Notes: generated from the sequence alone by a model not told the origin. A stretch of 64,000 bases of DNA from Butyricicoccus faecihominis (GCF_024462775.1 NZ_JANGCE010000002.1:62001-126000), one strand, 5' to 3'; positions 9,476 to 18,726 are shown, counted from the stretch's first letter. Numbers and translations are program-made.

Positions 9476-9716
9476 GTATCCACCTCGTGAACATACTCTG
9501 GTAACAGTTTACCACTTCCGCCCCATCTTTTCAATCGCCAAACCCAGATTTTACACCGTGTTCATCTTCAAAAGCCTGCGTTTTCACGCGTTCCTTTCGT
9601 CTGCAATTTTCCCTCCCCCTATCTATTCACAAAAAGTTTACAGAGTTTGTACGATTTCCACGTGGTTGCATCCGCGCTATATCCATGCTACCATATTAAG
9701 TAGAAGGAGTGTCCCT

Positions 9717-11426
9717 ATGCTGCAAAATCGTTTACACAAAATATCTGTTATCGTTCGTTCCAAGTTCAAAACCGTTACGCGGGATTTTCTGTTTATCTTC
9801 CTATTCATCACCCTATTCGGCATGCTGTTCGGGCCGGAAAATTCCATCGTCGGCGTGATCCTCACTATTTTGATGATGTCCTCCCTCGCGCAGGACCTGA
9901 CCGCCACGCCGGTAAAAAATCTGATCTACGCTGCGTGTATTTTGGAAGCCATGACGCTCGCCGCGTTCCTCACCACGGCGCTGCCGCCGCTCTGGGCGGT
10001 GCCTTTCAACTTCCTGATGGTGTTTTTCCTGCTGTATACCTACACGTTTGAATACGCCAGCCACCTGTACATGCCCTATATCCTATCCTACCTGTTTCTG
10101 ATCTTTCTGGCCCCCATCGGCGCGGCGCAGCTGCCGCGGCGGCTTTTCTGCATGCTGGTCGGCGCAGGCTGCATTATGGCGTATCAGCTGATCCGGTGCC
10201 ATACCCGCGCGGCCGATACCGTGCAGGAAGCGCTCAACGCCATGCTGGATGAAGCGGGCAACTGCGTTTGCTGCCTGCTTACCGCTACTGCGACGCCCGC
10301 GGACCCGGAAACCGTGCGCGCCGAATTATGCAAGCTCAGCCGTGTGGTCTACGAGCGGCGGAAGCGGGCGCTGTGTGTATCGGACGCGAGCTTTTCCATG
10401 CTGGACGCGGGGCGCGGACTTGAGCACGTGATCTTACAGCTTTACGCGCTGGAAGGCCCCATCACACCGGCGCGGGAAGTGATGCTGCGACAGCTTCAAA
10501 CCCAGCTTTCCGCTTTCCGCGCCTTTACCGATAAGGAATGCGGCACGCTGCCTTTGCTCGACCGAAACGCTTTCGGCCCCTTGGATGATGCTGAGGCGGA
10601 GGAGCTTTACCGGTCCGCCGCCTATATCCGGGAGCATCTGCTCCATATGGCCGACCCGGATAAGCGCACCGCCTACCGCCCCACGGCGCAATCACTTTCG
10701 ATCCGTTTGAAAGCCGCGCTCGACGTCAGCCCGGTGCGCGTCGTTTACGCGTTGCGGGTAGCCGCGCTGCTCGCGGCGTTCACCGCGCTCGTGCAGCATT
10801 TTCAGCTGCCGCACGGTAAATGGCTGCTCTTTACGCTGGCCTCGGTCTCGATGCCGTACGCGGACGACGTGGCGCCCAAGGCGAAAAAGCGATTGATCGC
10901 CACGCTGCTTGGCGGCGCGGTTGCTTGGACCGCCTTTTCGCTGCTTCCCTCGCCGGGGATGCGCACGGCGGTGATGATGCTTTCGGGCTATCTCACCTCC
11001 TACTTTTCCGATTACCGCTTCACCTTTGCCTGCGCCACGGTGGGCGGTCTGGGCGGCGCGGTGACGGGCCTTGCCGGCTGGCGAGAAATAGGCGGTATGT
11101 TCGGCGTGCGGCTGGGGTATATCCTCCTCGGCATTGCGATCGCCTGCGTGGTCAACCGCCTGCTCTTCCCCTTTATGCGCCGCACGGCGACCGACCAGCT
11201 TTGGAAGAAATACGCCGCCACCACCGCGCTCCTTTCGGAGCTTTGCCGGCAGCCCGGCATCGATGTGCAGCTTTATTACAGCCTTGTGATACAAGCGCAC
11301 CTGATCGAACAAAAGTTGCTGCAAAACGCTTCCGACGCCCGGTACAACGGCATGGGGGAACTGCTCGCCACCTGCCGCGACCGTGTCCGCCGCGCACACC
11401 GCATGAGGAGCGCGGCCGGTTTCTAA
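9717..11426 (+). CDS. FUSC-like aromatic-acid exporter family membrane protein
   Basis: A 569-residue integral membrane protein with two hydrophobic blocks (about residues 20-150 and 340-470), each of several helices, separated by a soluble region. This is the bipartite FUSC/YccS plan; substrates are not deducible. The ATG at 9717 is preceded by AGAAGGAGTG, which decides the start; the frame stays open far upstream into smc antisense, which is not coding. A possible promoter is TTGCAT at 9666 with TACCAT 17 bp later, leaving a very short leader. It is the only plus-strand gene among the first 24 kb, divergent from smc and convergent with rnc. Confidence 0.75.
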   Translation: MLQNRLHKISVIVRSKFKTVTRDFLFIFLFITLFGMLFGPENSIVGVILTILMMSSLAQDLTATPVKNLIYAACILEAMTLAAFLTTALPPLWAVPFNFLMVFFLLYTYTFEYASHLYMPYILSYLFLIFLAPIGAAQLPRRLFCMLVGAGCIMAYQLIRCHTRAADTVQEALNAMLDEAGNCVCCLLTATATPADPETVRAELCKLSRVVYERRKRALCVSDASFSMLDAGRGLEHVILQLYALEGPITPAREVMLRQLQTQLSAFRAFTDKECGTLPLLDRNAFGPLDDAEAEELYRSAAYIREHLLHMADPDKRTAYRPTAQSLSIRLKAALDVSPVRVVYALRVAALLAAFTALVQHFQLPHGKWLLFTLASVSMPYADDVAPKAKKRLIATLLGGAVAWTAFSLLPSPGMRTAVMMLSGYLTSYFSDYRFTFACATVGGLGGAVTGLAGWREIGGMFGVRLGYILLGIAIACVVNRLLFPFMRRTATDQLWKKYAATTALLSELCRQPGIDVQLYYSLVIQAHLIEQKLLQNASDARYNGMGELLATCRDRVRRAHRMRSAAGF

Positions 11427-11439
11427 ACAACGCCAAGAC

Positions 11440-11656
11440 AACAAGAAGCGTTCCCGATCGGGAACGCTTCTTGTTCAGGCTGTCAAAAAACAAGTTTTGA
11501 CAGCCTGTCGATCGAAACAAAGCCCCATTTCGATCGAGAATTCCGGCTTCTGCGCGCGCCTTACAGGCACACTTGAAGTCGGTTTGTATAAAATCCGAGA
11601 TACATGCTCCCGGATTTTATGGATTTTGCCGCTTGCGGCAAAATCCTATTTTATAC
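11440..11656. terminator. Array of five consecutive hairpins between convergent genes
   Basis: In order: a perfect 36-bp palindrome without loop (11440-11475, centre CCCGATCGGG); a 13-bp stem around CAGGCTGTCAAAA (11476-11507); CGATCGAAA/TTTCGATCG (11509-11536); ATAAAATCCG/CGGATTTTAT (11587-11619); and GGATTTTGCCG/CGGCAAAATCC (11621-11646). The last two can re-pair through GTATAAAAT/ATTTTATAC. The first two hairpins are likely terminators for the FUSC gene and rnc. Confidence 0.75.
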
Positions 11657-11664
11657 GCACTGCG

Positions 11665-11688
11665 GCGCGAGGGGTTCTTTGACACGCT
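11665..11688 (-). repeat. Short interspersed element, copy A (shared with 34131-34154)
   Basis: This 24-bp block between the rnc stop codon and the hairpin array matches 34131-34154 at 22 of 24 positions. In both places it lies just downstream of a minus-strand gene, in the same orientation. Confidence 0.65.
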
Positions 11689-11697
11689 TCTTGTTGT

Positions 11698-12369
11698 TTA
11701 TTCCTCGCCCATGAGTTCCAGTGCTTTTTTTGCCGCCATCTGCTCCGCCTCTTTCTTGCTGCGGCCTTCGCCGGTGGCAAAGACGTTGGAGTTAAGCAGC
11801 AGCTCCATTTGAAAGCGCTTGTCGTGGTCCGGACCGGATTGCCCGGCCAAACGGTAGGACAGTGTTTCCTGCTTGTTTTTCTGCACAATTTCTTGCAGCA
11901 TGGTCTTATAGTCCTTAAACATGCAGCCAGCAAGCGAAGCGTCCACCTTTTTAGGAATAAAACGCAGAACGAACGCCCGCGCGGGCTCTATGCCGCCGTC
12001 CAGATAGATCGCGCCGATCAGCGCCTCGGTCGCGTCCGCTAAAATAGAGGCGCGGTCGCGGCCGCCGCCCGCCTCCTCGCCGTGACCCAGACGGATATGG
12101 TCGCGCAGGCCGATCTCCGCCGCGATGCCGCACAGCGCGCTTTCGCACACGACAGAGGCGCGGATCTTGGTCAACTCCCCTTCCGGCAGATCGGGGAAGC
12201 GGTTCATCAGATGATCCGCCGTGACAAAGCCCAGCACGGAGTCGCCCAAAAATTCCAGCCGCTCATTGTGATGCAAGTGCTGGCTCTTGTGCTCGTTGGC
12301 ATAGGACGAATGCGTCAGCGCTGTGTTCAAAAGTACCGCGTTTTTAAATTTATAGTTTAGATTCAGCAA
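11698..12369 (-). CDS. rnc: Ribonuclease III
   Basis: Double-strand-specific endoribonuclease for rRNA and mRNA processing. The signature NERLEFLGDSVL is at residues 35-46, the second catalytic cluster DATEALIGAIYLDGG near 108-122, and a C-terminal double-stranded RNA-binding domain ends with KKEAEQMAAKKALELM. The length of 223 residues is normal. plsX lies immediately upstream; the acyl carrier protein gene often found between plsX and rnc is absent here. Confidence 0.97.
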   Translation of the reverse strand: MLNLNYKFKNAVLLNTALTHSSYANEHKSQHLHHNERLEFLGDSVLGFVTADHLMNRFPDLPEGELTKIRASVVCESALCGIAAEIGLRDHIRLGHGEEAGGGRDRASILADATEALIGAIYLDGGIEPARAFVLRFIPKKVDASLAGCMFKDYKTMLQEIVQKNKQETLSYRLAGQSGPDHDKRFQMELLLNSNVFATGEGRSKKEAEQMAAKKALELMGEE

Positions 12370-12393
12370 TCGTAAAACCTGCCTCCCGGTAAA

Positions 12394-12511
12394 TAATTAG
12401 TAATTAGGAATGAGTAGTTAGGAATGATGGCGGCGCGCACAGCGCGCATTTATAATAATCGGCCTGCGGCCGATGCCGCAATTCCTAATTCCTAACTACT
12501 AATTCCTAACT
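12394..12511. repeat. Heptamer-arm inverted repeat, copy 4 (rnc/plsX junction)
   Basis: The arms are TTAGTAA/TTAGGAA-like (12396-12429) and complementary (12480-12510). The core hairpins keep the two-stem plan with different sequences, GCGCGCACAGCGCGC and ATCGGCCTGCGGCCGAT. Structure is kept while sequence changes. Confidence 0.9.
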
Positions 12512-12515
12512 GCCC

Positions 12516-13529
12516 TTATTCAACCGTCATGTATTGAATGTTTTCCGAAACCGCTTCGATCATGCCGCTTTTGGTGTAGGCAATGGCCTGCCGCACCGCG
12601 TTCATGATGGCGACTTCGTTCGACGAGCCGTGCGCCTTGATCACCGGCTTTGCAATGCCGAGGAAGGGCGCGCCGCCCACCCGGTCCTGATCGAACAGGC
12701 CGCGAAATTCGTCCATGCCCTTTTTACACGCCAGATAGGAAAGCTTGGTGCCAAGATTGCGGTAAAACACCTTCTTGATCTCGCCCGCCATAAACTTGGC
12801 CACGCCTTCGATCGTCTTGAGCATCACGTTGCCCGCAAAGCCGTCGCACACCGCCACGTCGCACGCGCCGAGGGGCGCCATGCTGCCTTCCACATTGCCA
12901 ACAAAGTTGATTCGGCCCGCATCGCCCGCCGCCTTTAACAGGCCGTACGCTTCACGGCGCAGCGCGTCGCCCTTGGTATCCTCGGTGCCGTTATTGATTA
13001 GGCCGACGCGCGGATTTTTTACGCCGTTTATCTTTTCCGCGTACAGCGAACCTAAAAACGCGAATTGCAGCAGCATTTCCGCAGTGCATTCGGTGTTCGC
13101 GCCCGCGTCGCACAGCATCATCTGTCCGCCCGCGCAGGGCATGACAGGCGCGAGCGCGCCGCGGCGGATGCCCTTGATGCGGCCGCCGTACAGCGTCGCG
13201 CCGGTCAGCAGCGCACCGGTGTTGCCTGCGGAAACGAGCGCGTCGCCCTCGCCCTTTTTGAGCAGGCCAAAGGCAACCGCCATAGAAGAATCCGGCTTCT
13301 TGCGGAGCACGGTGGCCGGATCGTCGTGCATATCGACCAGATCGTTAGCCGGGACAATAGACAGATTCGGCAGGCCTTCCAGCCCCTTGGCCGCGAGGAT
13401 CGCCTGCGCCGCTTCCGGCTTACCGACGAGCACGACCTCTTCCCCGAACTGCTTTGCGGCCAGCGCGCCGCCCCATACAGCCGATTCGGGCGCGTTATCG
13501 CCGCCCATTGCGTCTACGATGATCTTCAT
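12516..13529 (-). CDS. plsX: Phosphate acyltransferase PlsX
   Basis: Converts acyl-ACP to acyl-phosphate, the acyl donor for PlsY in phospholipid synthesis. The family start MKIIVDAMGGDNAP is present, followed by SAGNTGALL, LCDAGANTEC, LINNGTE and CDGFAGNVMLKTIEG, all PlsX hallmarks. Length 337 is typical. The stop overlaps the trmFO end by 4 bp (13526-13529), so plsX is coupled to trmFO and lies in the topA-trmFO-plsX-rnc run. Confidence 0.96.
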   Translation of the reverse strand: MKIIVDAMGGDNAPESAVWGGALAAKQFGEEVVLVGKPEAAQAILAAKGLEGLPNLSIVPANDLVDMHDDPATVLRKKPDSSMAVAFGLLKKGEGDALVSAGNTGALLTGATLYGGRIKGIRRGALAPVMPCAGGQMMLCDAGANTECTAEMLLQFAFLGSLYAEKINGVKNPRVGLINNGTEDTKGDALRREAYGLLKAAGDAGRINFVGNVEGSMAPLGACDVAVCDGFAGNVMLKTIEGVAKFMAGEIKKVFYRNLGTKLSYLACKKGMDEFRGLFDQDRVGGAPFLGIAKPVIKAHGSSNEVAIMNAVRQAIAYTKSGMIEAVSENIQYMTVE

Positions 13530-14836
13530 GCGTCTATTTCCCCTTTCAAAGCTTCGATACGCCCGAGCGCGCGCTCGGATATTTGCATGTTCTTCTCGCG
13601 CTTACCCTTTACCTTGAAGCCAAGCGGCTCCAGTATGCCGAAGTTGATATTCATGGGCTGGAATTTTGTTACGGTGTGATCGGAAATATACGCTGCCAGC
13701 GCCCCGGTAGCCGTTTCCCGGTCGAGCGCGGGCAGTTTTTTCCCCTTGATCTCCAGCGCGGACGCGATCCCGGCGACAAGCCCCGAGGCGGTCGATTCAA
13801 TATATCCCTCCACGCCCGTCATCTGTCCGGCAAAGCGGATGCGCGGATCGGTTTTCAGCGCGTAGGTCGCGTCCAGCAGGCGTGGCGAGTCCAAGAACGT
13901 GTTGCGGTGCATAACGCCGTAACGCACGAATTCCGCGTTCCGAAGCGCCGGTATCATGGAAAACACACGCTTCTGTTCGCCAAATTTTAAATGCGTTTGG
14001 CAACCCACCAAATTGTACAGCGTGCCCGAAGCGTTGTCACGCCGAAGCTGCAAAACCGCGAACGGGTCGCGCCCGGTCTTGGGATCGGGCAGGCCGATGG
14101 GCTTTAAAATGCCAAAGCGGAGCGTATCGTACCCGCGCCGCGCGTTCACCTCGATCGGCATGCAGCCCTCGAACACGCGCGCGTCCTCGAAACCGTGGAC
14201 GGGCGCTTCCTCGGCGGCCGTCAGCGCGTTCCAAAACGCGTCGTATTCCTCGCGGGAAAACGGGCAGTTGATATAATCCGCCGTGCCCTTGCCATAGCGG
14301 GAAGCGGCGTAGGCGCTTTCCATATCGATGCTCTCCGCGGTGACGATGGGCGCGGCCGCATCGAAAAAGTGCAGAAATTCGCCACCCACCGCGCGGTGGA
14401 TCGCATCGAACAGCTTGTCCGAGGTGAGCGGGCCGGAAGCGACAATCACACACCCGGCGGGCAGCTCGGTCACCTCGCCCGGCACGATCTCGATCAAGGG
14501 ATGGCTGTTGATTTTTTCGGTCACGGCTTTTGCGAAGGCCTCCCGGTCCACCGCGAGCGCGCCGCCCGCCTCCACGCGGTTTTCATCGGCGCAGCGCAGG
14601 ATCAGGCTGCCCAAACGGCGCAGCTCCTCCTTGAGCAGGCCCGCCGCGTTCGTCAGCTCGTCCGAACGCAGCGAGTTGGAGCATACCAGCTCCGCGAAAT
14701 CATCCGAATGGTGCGCGGGCGTGCGGACCGCCGGCTTCATCTCGCACAGCACTACCGGCACGCCGCGTTCGGCCAGCTGCCACGCGGCCTCGCAGCCCGC
14801 GAGGCCCGCGCCGATCACCGTCACTTTCTCATGCAT
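13526..14836 (-). CDS. trmFO: Methylenetetrahydrofolate-tRNA (uracil-5-)-methyltransferase TrmFO
   Basis: FAD- and folate-dependent enzyme making m5U54 in tRNA. It shows the FAD dinucleotide fold VIGAGLAGCEAAW near the N-terminus and the TrmFO motif CSNSLRSDELTNAAGLL; INFGILEP near the C-terminus is also typical. The ATG at 14836 gives the usual 436 residues; the open frame extends upstream only because it is out of frame with the Lys-rich tail of topA. It overlaps the topA stop by 8 bp and has AAGGAAGG upstream. Confidence 0.95.
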   Translation of the reverse strand: MHEKVTVIGAGLAGCEAAWQLAERGVPVVLCEMKPAVRTPAHHSDDFAELVCSNSLRSDELTNAAGLLKEELRRLGSLILRCADENRVEAGGALAVDREAFAKAVTEKINSHPLIEIVPGEVTELPAGCVIVASGPLTSDKLFDAIHRAVGGEFLHFFDAAAPIVTAESIDMESAYAASRYGKGTADYINCPFSREEYDAFWNALTAAEEAPVHGFEDARVFEGCMPIEVNARRGYDTLRFGILKPIGLPDPKTGRDPFAVLQLRRDNASGTLYNLVGCQTHLKFGEQKRVFSMIPALRNAEFVRYGVMHRNTFLDSPRLLDATYALKTDPRIRFAGQMTGVEGYIESTASGLVAGIASALEIKGKKLPALDRETATGALAAYISDHTVTKFQPMNINFGILEPLGFKVKGKREKNMQISERALGRIEALKGEIDA

Positions 14837-17348
14837 CGGCGCCTTCCTTTCCTTCGTCCGTGGTTTCCGCCGCCTTTTTCGCCGCGGTCTTCTTGGCGGT
14901 CGTGGTCTTCTTTGTCGCGGTCGTCTTTTTCGCCGTCGTGGTTTTCTTAGCTGCAGCGGTCTTCTTTGCCGCCGTCTTCTTGGCGCCGGTCTTTTCCTCG
15001 CTTGCCGACTCCTCGGCATCCGCGGTTTTTTTCGCGGCGGCGGTCTTCTTGGCAGCGGTGGTTTTTTTCGCGGCCGTCTTTTTGGCGGCTGTCTTTTTCG
15101 TTGTGGTTTTCTTTGCGGCCGTCTTTTTGGCGGCGGTCTTCTTTTCGCCCTCTTCCTCTTCGCCCGCGGCCGCCTTGGCGGCGGCGCGCTCGGCCATCTT
15201 GGCGGCGCGCGCTTCGCGGCGGGCGCGGTTCTTTTCAGCCTCCTCGGGCGGCAGGCCTTCCTTAACCAGCTCAGAATAGCCGCAGCCCTCGCGCAGGCAG
15301 ATATCGGTCACTTCCTTGGAATCGCGGTCGGTATGGCGGAACAGCGAGGAATCGCAGTTCGGGCACTTGGTTTTCAGCGGCTTGTCCCAAGTCATAAATT
15401 TGCATTCCGGGTACTTGTCGCAGCCAAAGTACACGTAGCCGCGCGCCGATTTCTTCTTGACCACCTTGGCCCCGCATACCGGGCAGGCCGCGCCGGTATC
15501 CTCCGTAATGGCCTTGGTGTTGGTGCACTCCGGAAAGCCCGGACACGCAAGGAACTTGCCGAACCGGCCCGACTTGATCACCATGTTGCGGCCGCACTTA
15601 TCGCAGATGATATCGGTCACTTCATCCTGAATTTTGATGCGTTGGCCCTCAAGGTCCTTTTCGGCCTGCTCGAGCGCGTTTTCAAAGCCGCCGTAAAAGT
15701 TCTTGAGCAGCTGGATATATTGCAGCTTGCCCGCTTCGACCTCGTCGAGCTCGTGCTCCATGTTGGCGGTAAACTCATAGTCCGAAACAGAGGTGAATTT
15801 ATCCACTAAAAGGCCGGTCACTCCTTCGCCGAGCGGGGTCGGACGCAGCGCCTTGTTTTCCTTGGTCACGTAGTCGCGGTCAATAATGGTGGAAATCGTC
15901 GGCGCGTAGGTGGACGGACGGCCAATGCCGCGTTCCTCCATCGCGCGGATAAGCGAGGCTTCGGTATAGCGCGCGGGCGGCTGGGTAAAGTGCTGGCCCG
16001 GCGTAAGCGACTCGACCGTAAGCTTGTCTCCCTCGTCAAAGGACGGCAGCGGCTTGCCGGCCTCACCCTTCTTATCATCGTCCGTGCCTTCCTCATAAAC
16101 GGCGGTAAAGCCGGGGAACGCGACCGTGTGGCCGGACGCGCGGAACACATATGACTCACACAGAATATCGGCGGATACGGTGTCGAGGATCGCATCCGAC
16201 ATCTGGCAGGCGACAAAGCGCGACCAAATCAGCTTGTACAGCTTGAACTGATCGGGCGAAAGCGAATCGCGGATATCCTCGGGCACCAGCTTGACGTCCG
16301 ACGGGCGAATGGCTTCGTGCGCGTCCTGCGCATTGCCCTTGGTCTTAAATACGCGGGGCTTGCCGGGATAATAGGCATCGCCGTAACGGCCCCGGATAAA
16401 ACCGGCGGCGGCGATCGTCGCCTCGTCCGCCAGACGGAGCGAGTCGGTACGCATGTAAGTGATCAGACCGGTCAAGCCCACGTTTTTCAGCTCAACGCCT
16501 TCGTACAGCTCCTGCGCCACGCTCATGGTGCGGCGGGGCGTCATATTGAGCTTGCGCGAGGCTTCCTGCTGCAAGGTGGAGGTGATGAACGGCGCGGGCG
16601 CGGATTTCTTCTTTTTGCCGCGCTTGACCGGGCCGACCGCGAACGGTTTATCCGTGACGGCGGCGACGACCGCGTTCGTCTGCTCTTCGTTTTTGAGTTC
16701 CACCTTGCCGGTCTGGTCGCCGTAAAAGCGCGCGGTAAAGCCGCCGCCCGCCTCGGTCAAAAGGGCCGCTTCGATCGTCCAGTATTCTTCGGGAACAAAA
16801 GCGCGGATCTCGTTTTCGCGATCCACCACCAGTCTGGTCGCGACCGACTGTACGCGGCCCGCGGACAGGCCGCGCTTCACCTTGCGCCACAGGAACGGCG
16901 AAAGCTGGTAGCCCACGACGCGGTCCAGAATACGGCGCGCCTGCTGCGCGTCCACCAGATCCGCGTCGATATCGCGCGGGTGCTCAATCCCGTATTTCAC
17001 CGCGGGCTTTGTAATCTCGTTAAAGGTAACGCGCTTGGATTTATCATCCTTCAGCTTTAAAAGCTCCTTCAGGTGCCACGAGATTGCTTCGCCTTCGCGG
17101 TCAGGGTCAGTTGCGAGATAGACGAAGTCCGCTTTACGGGCTTCGCTTTTCAGTTCGGTGATGATCTTGTTTTTTCCCTCGATCGGAATATATTCGGGGT
17201 CGAAATCGTGCTCGATATCAACGCCCATGGTCTTTCTCGGCAGGTCACGCAGGTGCCCCATCGAGGCCTTGACCACATAATCGGAGCCCAGATACTTGCC
17301 AATGGTCTTTGCCTTGGCGGGAGACTCCACAATTACTAATTTCGACAT
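14829..17348 (-). CDS. topA: DNA topoisomerase I with long Lys/Ala-rich C-terminal tail
   Basis: Type IA topoisomerase that relaxes negative supercoils. The TOPRIM start (VIVESPAKAKTIGKYLG), the active-site tyrosine motif GLITYMRTDS and RPSTYAPTISTIIDRDYV are all visible. Three C-terminal zinc ribbons follow (CDKCG...CPGFPEC, CPVCG...CDKYPEC, CPNCD...CLREGC). After about residue 725 comes a roughly 105-residue tail of AKKTA/KKTT repeats, like histone H1. Such a tail is best known from actinobacterial TopA, where it promotes processivity. It lies between dprA and trmFO, the classic dprA-topA-trmFO order. Confidence 0.96.
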   Translation of the reverse strand: MSKLVIVESPAKAKTIGKYLGSDYVVKASMGHLRDLPRKTMGVDIEHDFDPEYIPIEGKNKIITELKSEARKADFVYLATDPDREGEAISWHLKELLKLKDDKSKRVTFNEITKPAVKYGIEHPRDIDADLVDAQQARRILDRVVGYQLSPFLWRKVKRGLSAGRVQSVATRLVVDRENEIRAFVPEEYWTIEAALLTEAGGGFTARFYGDQTGKVELKNEEQTNAVVAAVTDKPFAVGPVKRGKKKKSAPAPFITSTLQQEASRKLNMTPRRTMSVAQELYEGVELKNVGLTGLITYMRTDSLRLADEATIAAAGFIRGRYGDAYYPGKPRVFKTKGNAQDAHEAIRPSDVKLVPEDIRDSLSPDQFKLYKLIWSRFVACQMSDAILDTVSADILCESYVFRASGHTVAFPGFTAVYEEGTDDDKKGEAGKPLPSFDEGDKLTVESLTPGQHFTQPPARYTEASLIRAMEERGIGRPSTYAPTISTIIDRDYVTKENKALRPTPLGEGVTGLLVDKFTSVSDYEFTANMEHELDEVEAGKLQYIQLLKNFYGGFENALEQAEKDLEGQRIKIQDEVTDIICDKCGRNMVIKSGRFGKFLACPGFPECTNTKAITEDTGAACPVCGAKVVKKKSARGYVYFGCDKYPECKFMTWDKPLKTKCPNCDSSLFRHTDRDSKEVTDICLREGCGYSELVKEGLPPEEAEKNRARREARAAKMAERAAAKAAAGEEEEGEKKTAAKKTAAKKTTTKKTAAKKTAAKKTTAAKKTAAAKKTADAEESASEEKTGAKKTAAKKTAAAKKTTTAKKTTATKKTTTAKKTAAKKAAETTDEGKEGADA

Positions 17349-17400
17349 TGCTTCAACTTCACTTCGCTTTCGGTTTTCTATCCAAACACTTAAGAAAAAA

Positions 17401-17478
17401 TTAGGAATTAGTAATTAGTAGTTAGGAATTATAGTACCGCTTATCGATATCCAATTTCTAATTACTAATTTCTAATTA
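17401..17478. repeat. Heptamer-arm inverted repeat, copy 5 (topA/dprA junction), shortest copy
   Basis: Arms TTAGGAA-TTAGTAA-TTAGTAG and the complementary AT-rich arm flank only a vestigial core (TAGTACCGCTTATCGATATCC), with no strong GC hairpins. On the minus strand it begins at the dprA stop TAA. Confidence 0.8.
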
Positions 17479-18705
17479 TGAATTAACAATCGTGAGCATG
17501 CCCCGTTCTCGTTTTAAGATACCGTCCATTTCCAGCATGGTGACGATGGACATCACACGGGCCGGGGCCATATCGCATTGCTCAACTAATTCTGCCGGCG
17601 TCAGAGCGCCGCCCCGCACCAACTCCGCGACCTGCCGTTCCTCCGCTGTGAGGTTTTCGGGAAGCGGTTTTGCCGCGGCGGGCTCGTCCGCCTGCGGCGC
17701 GGAGAGCGGCTTAACCGCCTGCCGCTGTTCCACCGCCTGCCATGCAGCTTTCGCATCCGCCGTTTCTCCGCCCGCCTGCCGCAAAAAGGCTTCGCGCACG
17801 CGCGCGCTGTCGGGCGGTGCGGGCAGCATACCGGCATAGGCGCGCAGAAGCGTTTCCGGTCCGGTCAGGATCGCGGCCTCGCCGCGCTCCAAAAGCTCGT
17901 TGCAGCCGGCGGAGCAGCCCGCGTCCACCGGGCCGGGCACGGCGTAAACATCCCGCCCCTGATCGAGCGCGTGGTGCGCGGTCAGCATGGTGCCCGAACG
18001 GTAGCTGCGCGCTTCCACGACGACCGACGCGACCGCAAGGCCGCTGATGATGCGGTTGCGCGCCGGGAAAAGCCCGCCTTTATGCACGGTGCCCGGCGGG
18101 TTTTCACTGACGACCGCGCCGGAAAGCAGGATATCGCCCATCAGCCGCCGGTTTTCCTGTGGGTAGCATAGATCCACGCCGCCCGCGAGCACGGCCACAG
18201 TGATGCCGCCGCCGCGCAGCGCGCCCCGGTGGGCGGCCGCGTCCGCGCCGCGCGCCATACCGCTTACCGTAACAAAGCCCGCCTCGGCGAGCGACCGTCC
18301 AAGCCCTTCGGCCATGCGCACGCCGTAAGACGTTGGCTCGCGCGAACCGACCACCGCGATACCGGGCGCGGCGTCCAGATCGGGCCAGCGCCCCCGCACA
18401 TAGAGGACGAGCGGCGGATCGGCGATCGCGCACAGCCGGTCGGGGTAGGCGCTGTCGCCAAGGGTCAGGATGCGGATATCCTTCTTTTCACAATCCGACA
18501 GGATTTCATGCGCGCGGGTCAGGGACTTGTCCATCAGGCATTCCACCTGCCGGCGGTTCAGCCCGGCGGCGGAAGCGGCAAGAGCGGCGCGGTCCGCCGC
18601 GTACACCGCGTCCGGCGAACCGAACGCCTGCACGGCCAGATTTGCCGCCTGCGGCCCCAGCCCCGGCAATGTCGCCAGCCAAAGATAGCTTTGCAATGCA
18701 GACAC
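17476..18705 (-). CDS. dprA: DNA-processing protein DprA/Smf
   Basis: Loads RecA on incoming single-stranded DNA during transformation. An N-terminal helical region (LPGLGPQAANL) precedes the Rossmann-like DprA domain with VVGSREPTSYG, SGMARGADAAAHRGAL, VLAGGVDLCYPQENRRL, FPARNRIISGL and SGTMLTAHHALDQGRDVYAVPG. The C-terminal winged-helix domain follows a Pro/Ala-rich linker. The start is GTG with AAGGGG about 10 nt upstream. Length 409 is slightly above average because of the linker. Confidence 0.95.
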   Translation of the reverse strand: MSALQSYLWLATLPGLGPQAANLAVQAFGSPDAVYAADRAALAASAAGLNRRQVECLMDKSLTRAHEILSDCEKKDIRILTLGDSAYPDRLCAIADPPLVLYVRGRWPDLDAAPGIAVVGSREPTSYGVRMAEGLGRSLAEAGFVTVSGMARGADAAAHRGALRGGGITVAVLAGGVDLCYPQENRRLMGDILLSGAVVSENPPGTVHKGGLFPARNRIISGLAVASVVVEARSYRSGTMLTAHHALDQGRDVYAVPGPVDAGCSAGCNELLERGEAAILTGPETLLRAYAGMLPAPPDSARVREAFLRQAGGETADAKAAWQAVEQRQAVKPLSAPQADEPAAAKPLPENLTAEERQVAELVRGGALTPAELVEQCDMAPARVMSIVTMLEMDGILKRERGMLTIVNS

Positions 18706-18726
18706 CGTTCAACACCCCTTTTGTTA

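Noticed and set aside
9174-9716. N-terminal extension of the FUSC gene by 181 codons
   Set aside because: It runs antisense through smc; the ATG at 9717 has a strong AGAAGGAG and a membrane-protein N-terminus follows.
11573-11812. 79-codon plus-strand frame in the hairpin array
   Set aside because: Composed of hairpin arms and antisense rnc; no ribosome-binding site.
14837-15019. Basic 61-residue N-terminal extension of TrmFO
   Set aside because: It is the out-of-frame reading of the topA tail; the ATG at 14836 gives the standard FAD-binding start.
14328-15809. 493-codon plus-strand frame opposite trmFO and topA
   Set aside because: Composition reflects the antisense of the Lys-rich tail (Phe/Val/Ala and Gly/Leu runs); both sense genes are unmistakable.
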